Below are positions 36,295 to 45,137 of a stretch of DNA of 64,000 bases, piece after piece. Below the pieces are notes generated by a model. It made no database searches, had not been told where the DNA came from, and saw only the letters and a list, made by a program, of their open reading frames with translations. This DNA comes from Tissierella simiarum. GTDB lineage: Bacteria; Bacillota; Clostridia; Tissierellales; Tissierellaceae. The DNA is taken from NCBI RefSeq assembly GCF_018917865.1, contig NZ_JAHLPM010000001.1, positions 310,001-374,000 of the forward strand, written 5' to 3'. Positions within the stretch are counted from its first letter, which is position 1. Each line of letters starts with the position of its first letter. Made by a program: the position numbers and the translations under genes.

Positions 36295-36675
36295 CTATAA
36301 CCCTTTCTTGTCAAAGTAATAAAATAATACTGGTTTAAGGCTCGCAATTGTAAACAATAAAAGTAACATCAGCAATCCAATCATATCTCTAGTGATATAT
36401 ATTCTTTTGAAATCCGATGCTGCAACAAGAATAATTAATAATATTAACCCTATATCAGCAACAATCATACATATTTTATTTACTTTACTCAATATTCTTT
36501 CCACTAATTCATCAACTTTTTCCTGCTTTATTAATCCAACAAGACCATAAAGCACCAATGCTGTATAATAAATTTTTGAGATGATATTTTCATATTGACG
36601 AAAACCAAAATTTTCTCTGCTTACAATATACAGAATCAATATTATAAACACATCACATTTAAAATAATTATTCAA
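36295..36675 (-). CDS. Membrane protein partner of the HTH regulator
   Basis: Up to 126 residues. The only starts available are TTG (36673-36675) or an internal GTG, and no clear ribosome binding site is seen, so the start is uncertain. It has four hydrophobic segments: VFIILILYIV, IYYTALVLYGLVGLI, CMIVADIGLILLIILVAA, MIGLLMLLLLFTIASLKPVLFYYF. Its stop is two bases before the HTH start codon. Small HTH/membrane pairs of this kind recur in Firmicutes; role unknown. Confidence 0.65.
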   Translation of the reverse strand: MNNYFKCDVFIILILYIVSRENFGFRQYENIISKIYYTALVLYGLVGLIKQEKVDELVERILSKVNKICMIVADIGLILLIILVAASDFKRIYITRDMIGLLMLLLLFTIASLKPVLFYYFDKKGL

Positions 36676-36724
36676 GTTAGTAATGTTAATTATTTATAAC
36701 ATTTTTTTGTTTTTCCATAATAAT

Positions 36725-36756
36725 AAAAAAGACTAGACATTACACCTAGCCAGTCT
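36725..36756 (-). terminator. Hairpin-terminator, fourth of the local type
   Basis: Minus strand AGACTGGCTAG ... CTAGTCT then TTTTTT. It follows the broken small frame 36809-36922. Confidence 0.6.
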
Positions 36757-36808
36757 AATCTACTCACTTATTCTATCTAACATAATCAATAAAGCTCAAT
36801 CCGGAATA

Positions 36809-36922
36809 CTATGTCCATTTAAATCCTTTTTCCATCTTTTGATCTTCTATTATTCTCTTTTTATCTAAAGACTTCTTAACTTATTCCCTTTGCTTCCTTT
36901 GCCAAATCTCTAATTTAGTCAT
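36809..36922 (-). pseudogene. Small coding frame interrupted by one in-frame stop
   Basis: A good ribosome binding site (GAGAAGGAGAAAACC) leads into ATG and MTKLEIWQRKQRE, then TAA, then the same frame continues VKKSLDKKRIIEDQKMEKGFKWT to a TAG. A single base change would restore a 37-residue, very basic, helical peptide. Family unknown. It may be a real 13-residue leader peptide, but a decayed small gene is more likely. Confidence 0.4.
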
Positions 36923-37009
36923 GGTTTTCTCCTTCTCAGCTTTTCTAATTAAACTCTTTTCCAACTAAGAATTTATATACAAATTAAAATTTAAATCTTA
37001 TTAAAATAC

Positions 37010-37047
37010 AAAAGAACCCTGAAATATTTAATCATTTCAGAATCCTC
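37010..37047 (-). terminator. Probable terminator of gltS
   Basis: Minus strand AGGATTCTGAAAT, loop, ATTTCAGGGTTCT, TTTTG. Imperfect stem, located about 55 bases after the gltS stop. Confidence 0.6.
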
Positions 37048-37102
37048 TTGTCTACAATATATAAGATAGTAATAGATACTTATCTATAGAACAATACTTT
37101 AT

Positions 37103-38305
37103 CTACTTAGCAAAAAAATTCATGAAAAACGTTATAATACCAGCATTAAAAAAATCTATAAACAAACTTCCTACGAGAGGTACTACAAAGAAAGCTCTTG
37201 GTGAATAGCCATATTTACCTGAAATTGCCTGCATATTTGCCATAGCATTAGGTGTAGCACCCATCCCAAAACCGCAATGTCCTCCAGCCATAACTGCTGC
37301 CTCATAATCTTTCCCCATAACATTGAAGGTTATAAAATAAGCAAATAATGCCATAAGTACTGTCTGAGCTATTAACATTACTATAAGCGGAATTGCAAGA
37401 GCAGCAAGTTCCCAAAGCTTAAGTGCCATAAGTGCCATTGCTAAAAATAATGATAAAGATATATTTCCAATAATATCTATTTCTTCACCTTTGATGTCAA
37501 ATAAAGATGAGGCATCTCCAATATTTCTTATTATGGCTGCTGAAAACATAGCTCCTAAATATGGTGGAAATGTCCTCCCTATTTTTTCAAATAGCATAGA
37601 TATTATTGTTCCAATACCCATTGCTATAAATATCTGTGCTGTTGCTGACATTAACTCATTCATACTCAATTCTTTAGCAGGTTCTTCAGTAACTGCTATT
37701 TCTTTATTATATTTTAAATTGTCTCCTGTTTTTTCAAGTAAATTATTTTTGTCTATAAGCCTCTTTGCAATAGGTCCTCCTATCATGCTCCCTATTATAA
37801 GACCAAAGGTTGCTGAAGCCAAAGCAACAGTTGAAGCACCAATGGCACCCGCTTTTTCGAAAACATCTCCGAATGCACCAGATGTTCCATGACCACCTGT
37901 CATAGGCGTTGATCCTGTCGATAGTCCTATAAGAGGATTTAAATCAAATGCTTTTGCCAATGCAACTCCTATAATATTTTGCAATACTACAAGAGCTACT
38001 GCTATAACAAGAAATAGAACAACCTGTATTCCCCCCTTTTTTAAAAGCTTAAAGCTGGCTGTAAATCCAACAGTAGTAAAAAACACTGTCATAAAAAACT
38101 TCTGAAGTGTATCATCAATACTGATAGTCATAATGCCAGTTGATTTAAATATCAGATTTAAGACTGCAAATATTATTCCTCCTACAACTGGAGCTGGGAT
38201 ACAATATTTCTCTAGAACATTCAATTTTGATTTCAACCATTCTCCTATGTATAAAACAACTATAGCTATAGCAGATGCTTGATACATATTAAGCGTAATG
38301 TCCAT
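37103..38305 (-). CDS. gltS: Sodium/glutamate symporter GltS
   Basis: 400 residues with about ten membrane spans. MDITLNMYQASAIAIVVLYIGEWLK, the duplicated re-entrant motif GSTPMTGGHGTSGAFG and the matching GGHCGFGMGATPNAMANM are the GltS signatures. It imports glutamate with sodium. A perfect cre site lies 100 bases upstream and a GlnK/GlnL-like two-component pair is encoded just before it on the same strand. Start follows AAAGGGGGAATG. Confidence 0.97.
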   Translation of the reverse strand: MDITLNMYQASAIAIVVLYIGEWLKSKLNVLEKYCIPAPVVGGIIFAVLNLIFKSTGIMTISIDDTLQKFFMTVFFTTVGFTASFKLLKKGGIQVVLFLVIAVALVVLQNIIGVALAKAFDLNPLIGLSTGSTPMTGGHGTSGAFGDVFEKAGAIGASTVALASATFGLIIGSMIGGPIAKRLIDKNNLLEKTGDNLKYNKEIAVTEEPAKELSMNELMSATAQIFIAMGIGTIISMLFEKIGRTFPPYLGAMFSAAIIRNIGDASSLFDIKGEEIDIIGNISLSLFLAMALMALKLWELAALAIPLIVMLIAQTVLMALFAYFITFNVMGKDYEAAVMAGGHCGFGMGATPNAMANMQAISGKYGYSPRAFFVVPLVGSLFIDFFNAGIITFFMNFFAK

Positions 38306-38404
38306 TTTACATTCCCCCTTTTTAAATCAATTCCTTCTTATAATCGTTACATCCTTTACAAGTTTCACTATTCTGACTTTTTTAAATTACTCTTTATGGA
38401 ATGG

Positions 38405-38418
38405 TGAAAACGATTACA
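38405..38418 (-). promoter_or_regulatory. Catabolite-responsive element (cre) upstream of gltS
   Basis: TGAAAACGATTACA on the plus strand matches the cre consensus TGWAANCGNTNWCA at every fixed position. It is 100 bases from the gltS start. CcpA is known to bind such sites; here it would tie glutamate uptake to carbon status. The same bases form one arm of a TAATCGTT...AACGATTA inverted repeat with 38341-38348. Confidence 0.65.
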
Positions 38419-38513
38419 CTATTAATTTTAAAGTGGTACTACGGCTTATTATTATAAAACTACCTTATACTACAAAAACTTTTTTATTTTTCTGTAAATT
38501 GAAGAAAACAATA

Positions 38514-38562
38514 AAAAACAAACCTTTATTCCCCATAAGTAATAGGTTATAAAAGGTTTATT
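38514..38562 (-). terminator. Terminator of the glnK-glnL-like operon
   Basis: Minus strand AATAAACCTTTTAT (including the last codons of glnL) pairs with AATAAAGGTTTG and runs into TTTTTT. Confidence 0.7.
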
Positions 38563-39425
38563 TTAGCAATTATGCCTTCAATGAATTTTTTAATGTTAAT
38601 TTTTCCACTTTTCTCATTATGGTTTTCTATATGTCGCATCTGTTGCCTTATCTGAGAAAAATCAAATAAAATTGTACTATACTCTAAAAATATAATATTA
38701 CTGTAGTCATTAACTCCCAATTCTGTAATGGTTTGAAAAGCCTTTTGTATAATCCGCCTTATTCTCTGCTCAAAAGCTTTCTTATTAGAAGATAAGTTTT
38801 CTTTTCCACTTTCCTCTTCTACTATTTTTTCGTATATATCTTGAAGATAATATGACTGATCATTTTTTGTTTTCTTTATATTAATAACATTCTTAATAAC
38901 TTTCTTTAAGTCATTACTTCCCATATCACCTGCTATTCCTAAATCTATAAATATTTTAGATATAAGATTATCTATATTATCTGAATGAACCTCTTCCTTA
39001 TTAGCTCTCATATTAAATACTGCATTTTTAACGATAGAAATAGAATTCTCAAGTTCAATATTATAACAAACACCTTTAATAACATTTATAACTTCAATAT
39101 CATTAATAGGTTTATTTATAAAAAATAATATTCCTGCCTCATAAGCCTTAGAAATCATATCTTTATCTTCAACCTGAGATATCATTATAAATTTACCTGT
39201 ATATCCTCTTCCCTTTGCCAATTTAATTATTTCTAAGCCATCTATGACGGGTAATAATAAATCTATAAGTACTATATCTGGATTATAAAATAGGATTTCT
39301 TCTACTGCAGAATCACCACTTTTTAATTCCTCTACAACCTTTCCAAGGTTATTCTTTTTTATGAGAATGGATAACATTTTTCTTATATTTACATCATCAT
39401 CAATTATTAGAATTGTTCTTTCCAT
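38547..39425 (-). CDS. glnL: Response regulator, GlnL/YcbB type
   Basis: 292 residues. Receiver domain 1-120 with LIIDDDVNIRKM, phospho-acceptor in DIVLIDLLLPVIDG and the KPI lysine. The C-terminal half matches the YcbB domain of Bacillus subtilis GlnL (helical, FEQRIRRIIQKAFQTITELG, KINIKKFIEGII). GlnL activates a glutamine utilisation operon there. Overlaps the kinase gene by 26 bases. Confidence 0.85.
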   Translation of the reverse strand: MERTILIIDDDVNIRKMLSILIKKNNLGKVVEELKSGDSAVEEILFYNPDIVLIDLLLPVIDGLEIIKLAKGRGYTGKFIMISQVEDKDMISKAYEAGILFFINKPINDIEVINVIKGVCYNIELENSISIVKNAVFNMRANKEEVHSDNIDNLISKIFIDLGIAGDMGSNDLKKVIKNVINIKKTKNDQSYYLQDIYEKIVEEESGKENLSSNKKAFEQRIRRIIQKAFQTITELGVNDYSNIIFLEYSTILFDFSQIRQQMRHIENHNEKSGKINIKKFIEGIIAKINLL

Positions 39426-40665
39426 TTTTTCCTCCGACTAATGAGATTTTAGGTATTTTTATCTTAAATGTAGTACCTCTTTCTATTCTTGATTCAACGT
39501 AAATCACACCATTTAAATTGTCTATTATATTTTTAACGTGAGGTAGCCCTATTCCAGTAGAAGCTTTTCCTGTAAAGGTATCAAACTTTGTTGTAAATCC
39601 AGGATTAAAAATATAGGGTATTACATCCTTATCAATTCCCTCACCAGTATCACTTACTGTAAAGTAAAAAAATTCTTCATCGTGTTCTTCCAATATTTTT
39701 ATTTCATCATTATCTTTACATGCATCAATACTATTCATAATAAGATTATTTAATATAGTAAAAAGATTATAATATGATTTTAATGATATATCTTCCTGAA
39801 ATTTAAAGGTAATCTTTATATTTTTATTACTTTCATTTATACATCTATCAGTATTATCTCTTATTATTATAAATATATTAGACAAACTCATTGTCTCATC
39901 TCTCTCAAAACTTCTTATGAAAGATTCAAATCCTTTCAATACTCTTAAATAATCTTTCTTAATTTCATGAACTTCCCTTGCAATACTAAGGGTTTGCTCC
40001 CTTAGTTCACAATCTTCTTTATGAGTTTCATATAAACTATAACTTCTGCCCATTACATCTTCAATATCCTTAAGAGATTTCTTGAGATAGAATACCTCAG
40101 CTTGTATATCTGCTACGAGAAGGTTTATTTGAGTATACCTTTTCTGGTATTCTTTCTTTAGAATGAAAAACTTCTGTCTATTGTATATGAAATAAATGAT
40201 ATAAGCTACTAAGCTCCGTATCATTCCTGCTGCAATTATTCCTTGTACAATATTTAAAGATATCCCTCTTCTTAGAAGAGATTCACATATATTACTCAAT
40301 GAATCAATTATTGTAAAGGTAATCAATACTCTTAATAAATTATCTTTATTTTTTACTATCCTACTAACATAACATAAAAAACCAAATACTATATAGTAGA
40401 TTAAAGAAGGTATATTAATAACTATTATTTCCTTAAGTTTCATAGAAGTAAATAATAGATTGAAAATACTTCTCATAGCAAAAACCATGATTCCGCACAA
40501 TGGTGAAAAAAACTTCTCATCTATATTATCTTCAATAAGTATAATTAATTGAAGTACTGCAACTCCAGCTGAAAATTTCAACCTGCTATCAAAGGGGTAA
40601 AAATATATTTCTCCAAAAATTGCAACTAGTAATGAAAATAATATATATTTTTTATATTTATTCAT
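39400..40665 (-). CDS. glnK: Membrane sensor histidine kinase, GlnK-like
   Basis: 421 residues. About five membrane spans in the first 170 residues (LFSLLVAIFGEIYF ... SLVAYIIYFIYN), a coiled linker, a candidate phospho-His in REVHEIKKDYLRV, and an ATPase domain with NLIMNSIDAC (N box), VSDTGEGID (G1) and STGIGLPHVKNI (G2). It phosphorylates the GlnL-like regulator. With gltS following, the signal is likely glutamate or glutamine; that is inference. Confidence 0.85.
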   Translation of the reverse strand: MNKYKKYILFSLLVAIFGEIYFYPFDSRLKFSAGVAVLQLIILIEDNIDEKFFSPLCGIMVFAMRSIFNLLFTSMKLKEIIVINIPSLIYYIVFGFLCYVSRIVKNKDNLLRVLITFTIIDSLSNICESLLRRGISLNIVQGIIAAGMIRSLVAYIIYFIYNRQKFFILKKEYQKRYTQINLLVADIQAEVFYLKKSLKDIEDVMGRSYSLYETHKEDCELREQTLSIAREVHEIKKDYLRVLKGFESFIRSFERDETMSLSNIFIIIRDNTDRCINESNKNIKITFKFQEDISLKSYYNLFTILNNLIMNSIDACKDNDEIKILEEHDEEFFYFTVSDTGEGIDKDVIPYIFNPGFTTKFDTFTGKASTGIGLPHVKNIIDNLNGVIYVESRIERGTTFKIKIPKISLVGGKNGKNNSNN

Positions 40666-41390
40666 TTTCCTCCCCCACGTTATATATTAACAGTATTATA
40701 CTATATATGGCATAGGTGCACAAATATATGAGAATTAAAAACTATAATTATTCTATCTTTTTTTAATAAACTATAAATTACTTCTTTTTTGCATTTTTCC
40801 ACTAAATAATATATCTTAGCAATTGTTAATGTATTGTAATGTATTTGTAACCAAATTGATATATTATAATTATATAATCATCTTAGTAATGATATCTCCC
40901 TTAAAAGACCAAGTCTATGCTTAAAATGTTTGAAATAATAGTTAAATGATATAAAATAGGGGTATATCCTTTTAGAGAGGAAAAAACCTTTTTCTTGATG
41001 TGTATAAATAATGATAACTACTACTTACAATACACTACAAGATAAAGGATTTAATAAATTAGCCTTGGCTCATCATAGGTATTAGATATTGATACCTTAT
41101 TTTTAAGCACGTTCTATGAAGTTGGATCAAATACCTTGTAACTAAAAATTATTTAACCAACAAAGACCTTTATGTAATGATAATCTTTTTATAAAAATAA
41201 GAAGAAATAACAAAAAGCTCGATATTACTGTTGTGAAAATTCTTACCTAATACGTATGGAATCAATTCACAATCTATAAAAAACCATATATAAAGAAACA
41301 CCAAATTCAAAACATGGCATTTTTACTGCCTTAAAGAATAAGGATGAGATGAATCTATGGTTTTAAAATCAAGAGAGGTGAAAGAAAGCA
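40666..41390. other. Long intergenic region before the secreted glycosidase
   Basis: 725 bases between divergent genes. I see AT-rich DNA, a short direct repeat (ATGTATTGTAATGTATTTG near 40830-40850), a small inverted repeat GGTAT...ATACC at about 41079-41097, and the GAGAGGTGAAAG ribosome binding site of the next gene at about 41374. No ORF, riboswitch or clear promoter could be supported, yet the size suggests regulation. Confidence 0.4.
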
Positions 41391-44249
41391 ATGAAAAAAA
41401 CTATTAAGAAAGTCTTTGTTCATCTGTTAGTAGTTTCTACTCTTTTATCTTCTGCCACTCCAGCTTTAGCCAAAAAGATAACTGTAAATATGCCTTATAC
41501 CATATATGAGACTGAAGAATCTCAGCATATTTCTTCAGGAGTTGTCCATGAAAATATAATGAGATTTACTTCTTCTGGCTGGTGGAATATAAATGTACTA
41601 AGAATAGACTTAAATGATGAATACACTGAAATAAAAGGTCTTTTTAATCCTAATGGTATACCAAATAGGGACAAGGTTAGTAATTTAGTAGACAAGCATA
41701 ATGCAGTAGCAGCTGTAAATGGGGACTTTTTTAACTATAAGCCTTTGCCATCAGCAATGGGAACTCTTATTAATGATGGTGAAGTTATATCCTCCCCTAT
41801 AGAAATGGCTTATGCGCTTCCAACCTTCTTCATAGATACTTTAAATAAGGGCAATATTACTTACCTAGATAGAAGAATGGCTGCAATTAATGAAAACACA
41901 GGAAAACAAGTACTAATAAACACAATCAACAAAGTAACCCAAAATTTTGATACAGTTACTTTACTCAACAAACACTGGGGAACAAAATCAATAGGAACTA
42001 GATTCCACAAAGATTTAGTAGAAGTAGTAGTAGAAAATGACATAGTAACCGATGTTAGAGTTGGCAAAGAGGCTGTAAACATTCCACAAAATGGCTACAT
42101 ATTAGCTGTAAGAGGTGAAAAGCAAGAAGGTTTATTAGGATTCTCTGTTGGAGACCCTGTAAAACTAGATATTACTACAACGCCTAATATTGAAAATATT
42201 AAGTTTGCAATAGGTGGTGGCAGTATAATATTAAAGGATGGAGAATTATCTCTAACCAATATTAACATTAAAGGCAACGAACCAAGGACAGGCATAGGAA
42301 TAAATAAAGAGGGAGATCAACTATTGTTAGTTACAATAGATGGTAGAGATTCTTCCTTTAAAGGTGTAAGTCAAGAGATGTTTGGTGCCCTATTAAAAGA
42401 ATTAGGAGCCTATAACGCTTTAAACCTTGATGGTGGTGGTTCAACTACTATGGCAGTAAAACCTGCCAATGAAGAAAAAGCAAAAGTAGTGAATAAACCT
42501 TCCGATGGTGGAGAAAGAAGCGTAGTAAACGGAGTAGGAGTAATTTCAAATGCACCTAAAGGAGAATTATCCTATATAAAAGTTTTAACTGACGATACTA
42601 AAATGTTTGTAAATACTACTAGAAAATTCTCAGTAAAAGGTTATGATAAATACCATAATCCAGTAGAAATTGATCAAAATAGTGTAGTTTATAGTCATGA
42701 AGGTGTTGAAGGTACTATTACTGGAAACAGCTTTAAAGCTAGTTCTGAAGGAACAGCTAAAATAATTGCTAATTATAATGGTATAACTAGTGATACAAGT
42801 GTAAAAGTTTTAGAACCTGTAAGAGATATAACTACCAATACATCTAGCTTTAATCTAGATATAAATAGTCAAAAAACTTTAGGCGACTTTTATGGCAAAG
42901 ACAAAAATGGCTTCCAAGCAAAGATATATCCAGAGGATATAACTTTTACTATAACAGGAAATATTGGATATATAGAAAAGAATATTTTCTATAGTGGTGA
43001 AAAAGCTGGTGGTGGAGCCATTACTGCTAAAATAGGAGATGGTATAGAAAATATTTTAGTTTCCGTAGGTAATAAGGGAATACTAGTAGAAGGATTTGAG
43101 TCTTTAGAAAACTTTAAATTTGCTTCTTATCCTGAATCAGTAACAGGTGGTATCAGTTTAAGCAAAGAAGCAAAGGATGGCAATAGTAGTGTTGCACTAC
43201 GATATGATTTTTCTAAAGGTGATAACACTAGAGCAGCTTATTTAAACCTTACACCTAAAGGAAATGCAGGTTTAACCTTTACTGGAGCACCTAAAAAACT
43301 TTCCCTTTGGGTAAACGGTGATAATAGCGGTAGCTGGTTAAGGGGAACTTTAAAGGATAGCAAAGGAACTTCTCATACTATTGATTTTGCAAAGACTATA
43401 GATTGGACTGGATGGCAGTATCTAACGGCTAATATTCCATCTAATGTAAGCTATCCTGTAACTTTAGAACGAATATACGTAACTGAAATAGATGACTTGA
43501 AAAAACACTCTGGTGAAATATTACTTGATAGTTTATCAGCTCTTTATCCATCTACCTATGGTAACATGGCATTACCAACACCAAGTAATTTAACGGATGA
43601 TAAAAATGTTAAAACAGAAGTAACTTCAGATGGATTCTCTTTCATAGTGTCTGTAGAACCAAAAGGTATAGACAAGCTTGTAGGATATGATGCTAGCAGT
43701 AAGATTAAGTCTAGAATAAATAATCATAAAATTGGAGTATTCTTAAATGGAGTAAGCGATGAATTTAAAAAAGGACTAAAAAACAATGCTGTAATAGATA
43801 CAAATAAAGCTTATACAAAAAATAAACATAAAGGCGTATTATTTATAAATCTTAGCAGTGCTAAAGGTGGAATTAGAGCTACTAACCCACAACAATGGCA
43901 GTGGCTTACAAATGATTTATTAAATGAGCAAGACAATAATATAGTTTTATTCTTACCAACACCAATCTTTGGTTCCAACGGTTTTACCGATACCCTAGAA
44001 GCAGAACTACTTCATAAGAATTTAGTCGAAGCCAAAGAACGTGGAAAAAATATTTTTGTCGTTCATGGTGGCAACAGTACTTCTTCTGATTTAAAAGATG
44101 GTGTAAGATATATCCAACTTAATACAAAAGGTCTAAACGCTCCAGATGATATATATAACCTTTCAGTAATAGAATTTGTTGTAAATGGAAATGATATAAG
44201 CTATCAAATCAACTCCTTATTTGAAAATCCAAAAGTAAAAGTAAACTAA
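41391..44249 (+). CDS. Secreted multidomain phosphodiester glycosidase (NAGPA family)
   Basis: 952 residues and the only protein-coding gene on the plus strand. Sec signal peptide ends ATPALA. Residues about 80-390 are the NAGPA domain: AVNGDFFNY, GGGSIIL, EPRTGIG, LVTIDGR and NLDGGGSTTM. A bacterial Ig-like region (about 395-480), a second beta domain, and a carbohydrate-binding-like sandwich (about 560-720, FESLENFKF ... ILLDSLSALYP) follow. The last 200 residues resemble a metallophosphatase fold without the usual metal ligands. Probably acts on wall or extracellular polysaccharides. Ends in a bidirectional hairpin. Confidence 0.85.
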   Translation: MKKTIKKVFVHLLVVSTLLSSATPALAKKITVNMPYTIYETEESQHISSGVVHENIMRFTSSGWWNINVLRIDLNDEYTEIKGLFNPNGIPNRDKVSNLVDKHNAVAAVNGDFFNYKPLPSAMGTLINDGEVISSPIEMAYALPTFFIDTLNKGNITYLDRRMAAINENTGKQVLINTINKVTQNFDTVTLLNKHWGTKSIGTRFHKDLVEVVVENDIVTDVRVGKEAVNIPQNGYILAVRGEKQEGLLGFSVGDPVKLDITTTPNIENIKFAIGGGSIILKDGELSLTNINIKGNEPRTGIGINKEGDQLLLVTIDGRDSSFKGVSQEMFGALLKELGAYNALNLDGGGSTTMAVKPANEEKAKVVNKPSDGGERSVVNGVGVISNAPKGELSYIKVLTDDTKMFVNTTRKFSVKGYDKYHNPVEIDQNSVVYSHEGVEGTITGNSFKASSEGTAKIIANYNGITSDTSVKVLEPVRDITTNTSSFNLDINSQKTLGDFYGKDKNGFQAKIYPEDITFTITGNIGYIEKNIFYSGEKAGGGAITAKIGDGIENILVSVGNKGILVEGFESLENFKFASYPESVTGGISLSKEAKDGNSSVALRYDFSKGDNTRAAYLNLTPKGNAGLTFTGAPKKLSLWVNGDNSGSWLRGTLKDSKGTSHTIDFAKTIDWTGWQYLTANIPSNVSYPVTLERIYVTEIDDLKKHSGEILLDSLSALYPSTYGNMALPTPSNLTDDKNVKTEVTSDGFSFIVSVEPKGIDKLVGYDASSKIKSRINNHKIGVFLNGVSDEFKKGLKNNAVIDTNKAYTKNKHKGVLFINLSSAKGGIRATNPQQWQWLTNDLLNEQDNNIVLFLPTPIFGSNGFTDTLEAELLHKNLVEAKERGKNIFVVHGGNSTSSDLKDGVRYIQLNTKGLNAPDDIYNLSVIEFVVNGNDISYQINSLFENPKVKVN

Positions 44250-44290
44250 AAATGAGTTAGGGAGTTTCCCTAACTCATTTTCTATTTTTC
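44250..44290 (+). terminator. Bidirectional terminator
   Basis: AAATGAGTTAGGGA, GTT, TCCCTAACTCATTT, then TCTATTTTT on the plus strand; on the minus strand it is followed by TTTAGTTTACTTTT. It ends both the glycosidase gene and the convergent muramidase gene. Confidence 0.88.
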
Positions 44291-45127
44291 ATCTACCTTT
44301 ATAATCCAGTTACCATAGACCCAGCCTAATTTAGATTCATCTTTATCTACTTTTACCTTATAAAAGTAAAATCCATTACTTAGTACTGGCCCTTCAACTA
44401 TAGTCATTATTTCTTCTTTAACTTTTCCTATATCTTTACCATGAGGTTTATCATAAAATATCAAGAAGTTCTTCCCATCTAATTTAACCTTATCACCTAT
44501 AGTATATTTAATAATATCTCCTTCATGGAATTTTTCAGGAGTTTCAAGTTTTAAAGTATTTTTTGGTATACCCCTAGAAGGTAGAGTTCCTCTACTTATA
44601 GGAGTTATCTTCTGACCGTATTCTTTTAATGCTATATTATAGATTTTATCCTGATAAGTACTTTTATTTACGTTGGGATTGTTTCTTTCTAAAATACCAT
44701 TATATGCCCAAAGTGCAAAATACCAATGCTCCAAGATATTTGGATCCATATTCCCAATTTTAGGCATTTTATTATTAGCCAGCTTCCACTTAGCCAACAA
44801 CAAATCTGCTCCAACTTCAATATTATAAACTGGATCTTTTTTAAGCCTATCTACATCGTAGCCACTGTTTCTACTAACCTGCATTATTCCAATATGTCCA
44901 CTTCTACTTACCTTTGGTTTTCCATCGCCATTAAATTGAACAAAGGAACTTTCTATCTTAGCAACGGATTTTAAAATAATACTAGGTATACCTCTTTTAG
45001 TAGCAACGTCCTCTATAACTTTTTCTACCTCTTTTCTAGACAAGTTCTTATTTTCGCAATAAGATGCTGCTGCCAGACCAAAAATTAGAGAGAACATCAG
45101 TAAAAAAGCTACGGTCTTTCTTTCCAT
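44282..45127 (-). CDS. Secreted lytic transglycosylase-like muramidase of the flagellar rod cluster
   Basis: 281 residues. Signal peptide MERKTVAFLLMFSLIFGLAAAS. SLT-type domain (about 30-180): catalytic Glu in AKIESSFVQF, then GHIGIMQVS, NIEVGADLL and AYNG. C-terminal part looks like an SH3-type wall-binding domain (GDKVKLDGKNFLIFYD...GWVYGNWIIKVD). It follows the rod-cap gene by ten bases, so it probably opens peptidoglycan for the flagellar rod. Confidence 0.88.
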   Translation of the reverse strand: MERKTVAFLLMFSLIFGLAAASYCENKNLSRKEVEKVIEDVATKRGIPSIILKSVAKIESSFVQFNGDGKPKVSRSGHIGIMQVSRNSGYDVDRLKKDPVYNIEVGADLLLAKWKLANNKMPKIGNMDPNILEHWYFALWAYNGILERNNPNVNKSTYQDKIYNIALKEYGQKITPISRGTLPSRGIPKNTLKLETPEKFHEGDIIKYTIGDKVKLDGKNFLIFYDKPHGKDIGKVKEEIMTIVEGPVLSNGFYFYKVKVDKDESKLGWVYGNWIIKVDEK

Positions 45128-45137
45128 AAAAACCCTC

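Larger units (their letters stand above)
36676..37009. other. Stretch without an intact gene
   Basis: It holds the hairpin at 36725-36756 and the broken small frame at 36809-36922. Otherwise it is AT-rich DNA with no supportable frame. Confidence 0.4.

Noticed and set aside
36809-36922. Lys-x-x-x-Trp (KGFKW) ending reminiscent of streptide-type modified peptides
   Set aside because: The frame contains a stop codon and no radical-SAM or export gene is near. The motif is too short to carry the claim.
34148-37047. Integrated element bounded by tRNA-Pro att sites
   Set aside because: No integrase and no second copy of the tRNA 3' end was seen within the window. Only a variable-region call is justified.
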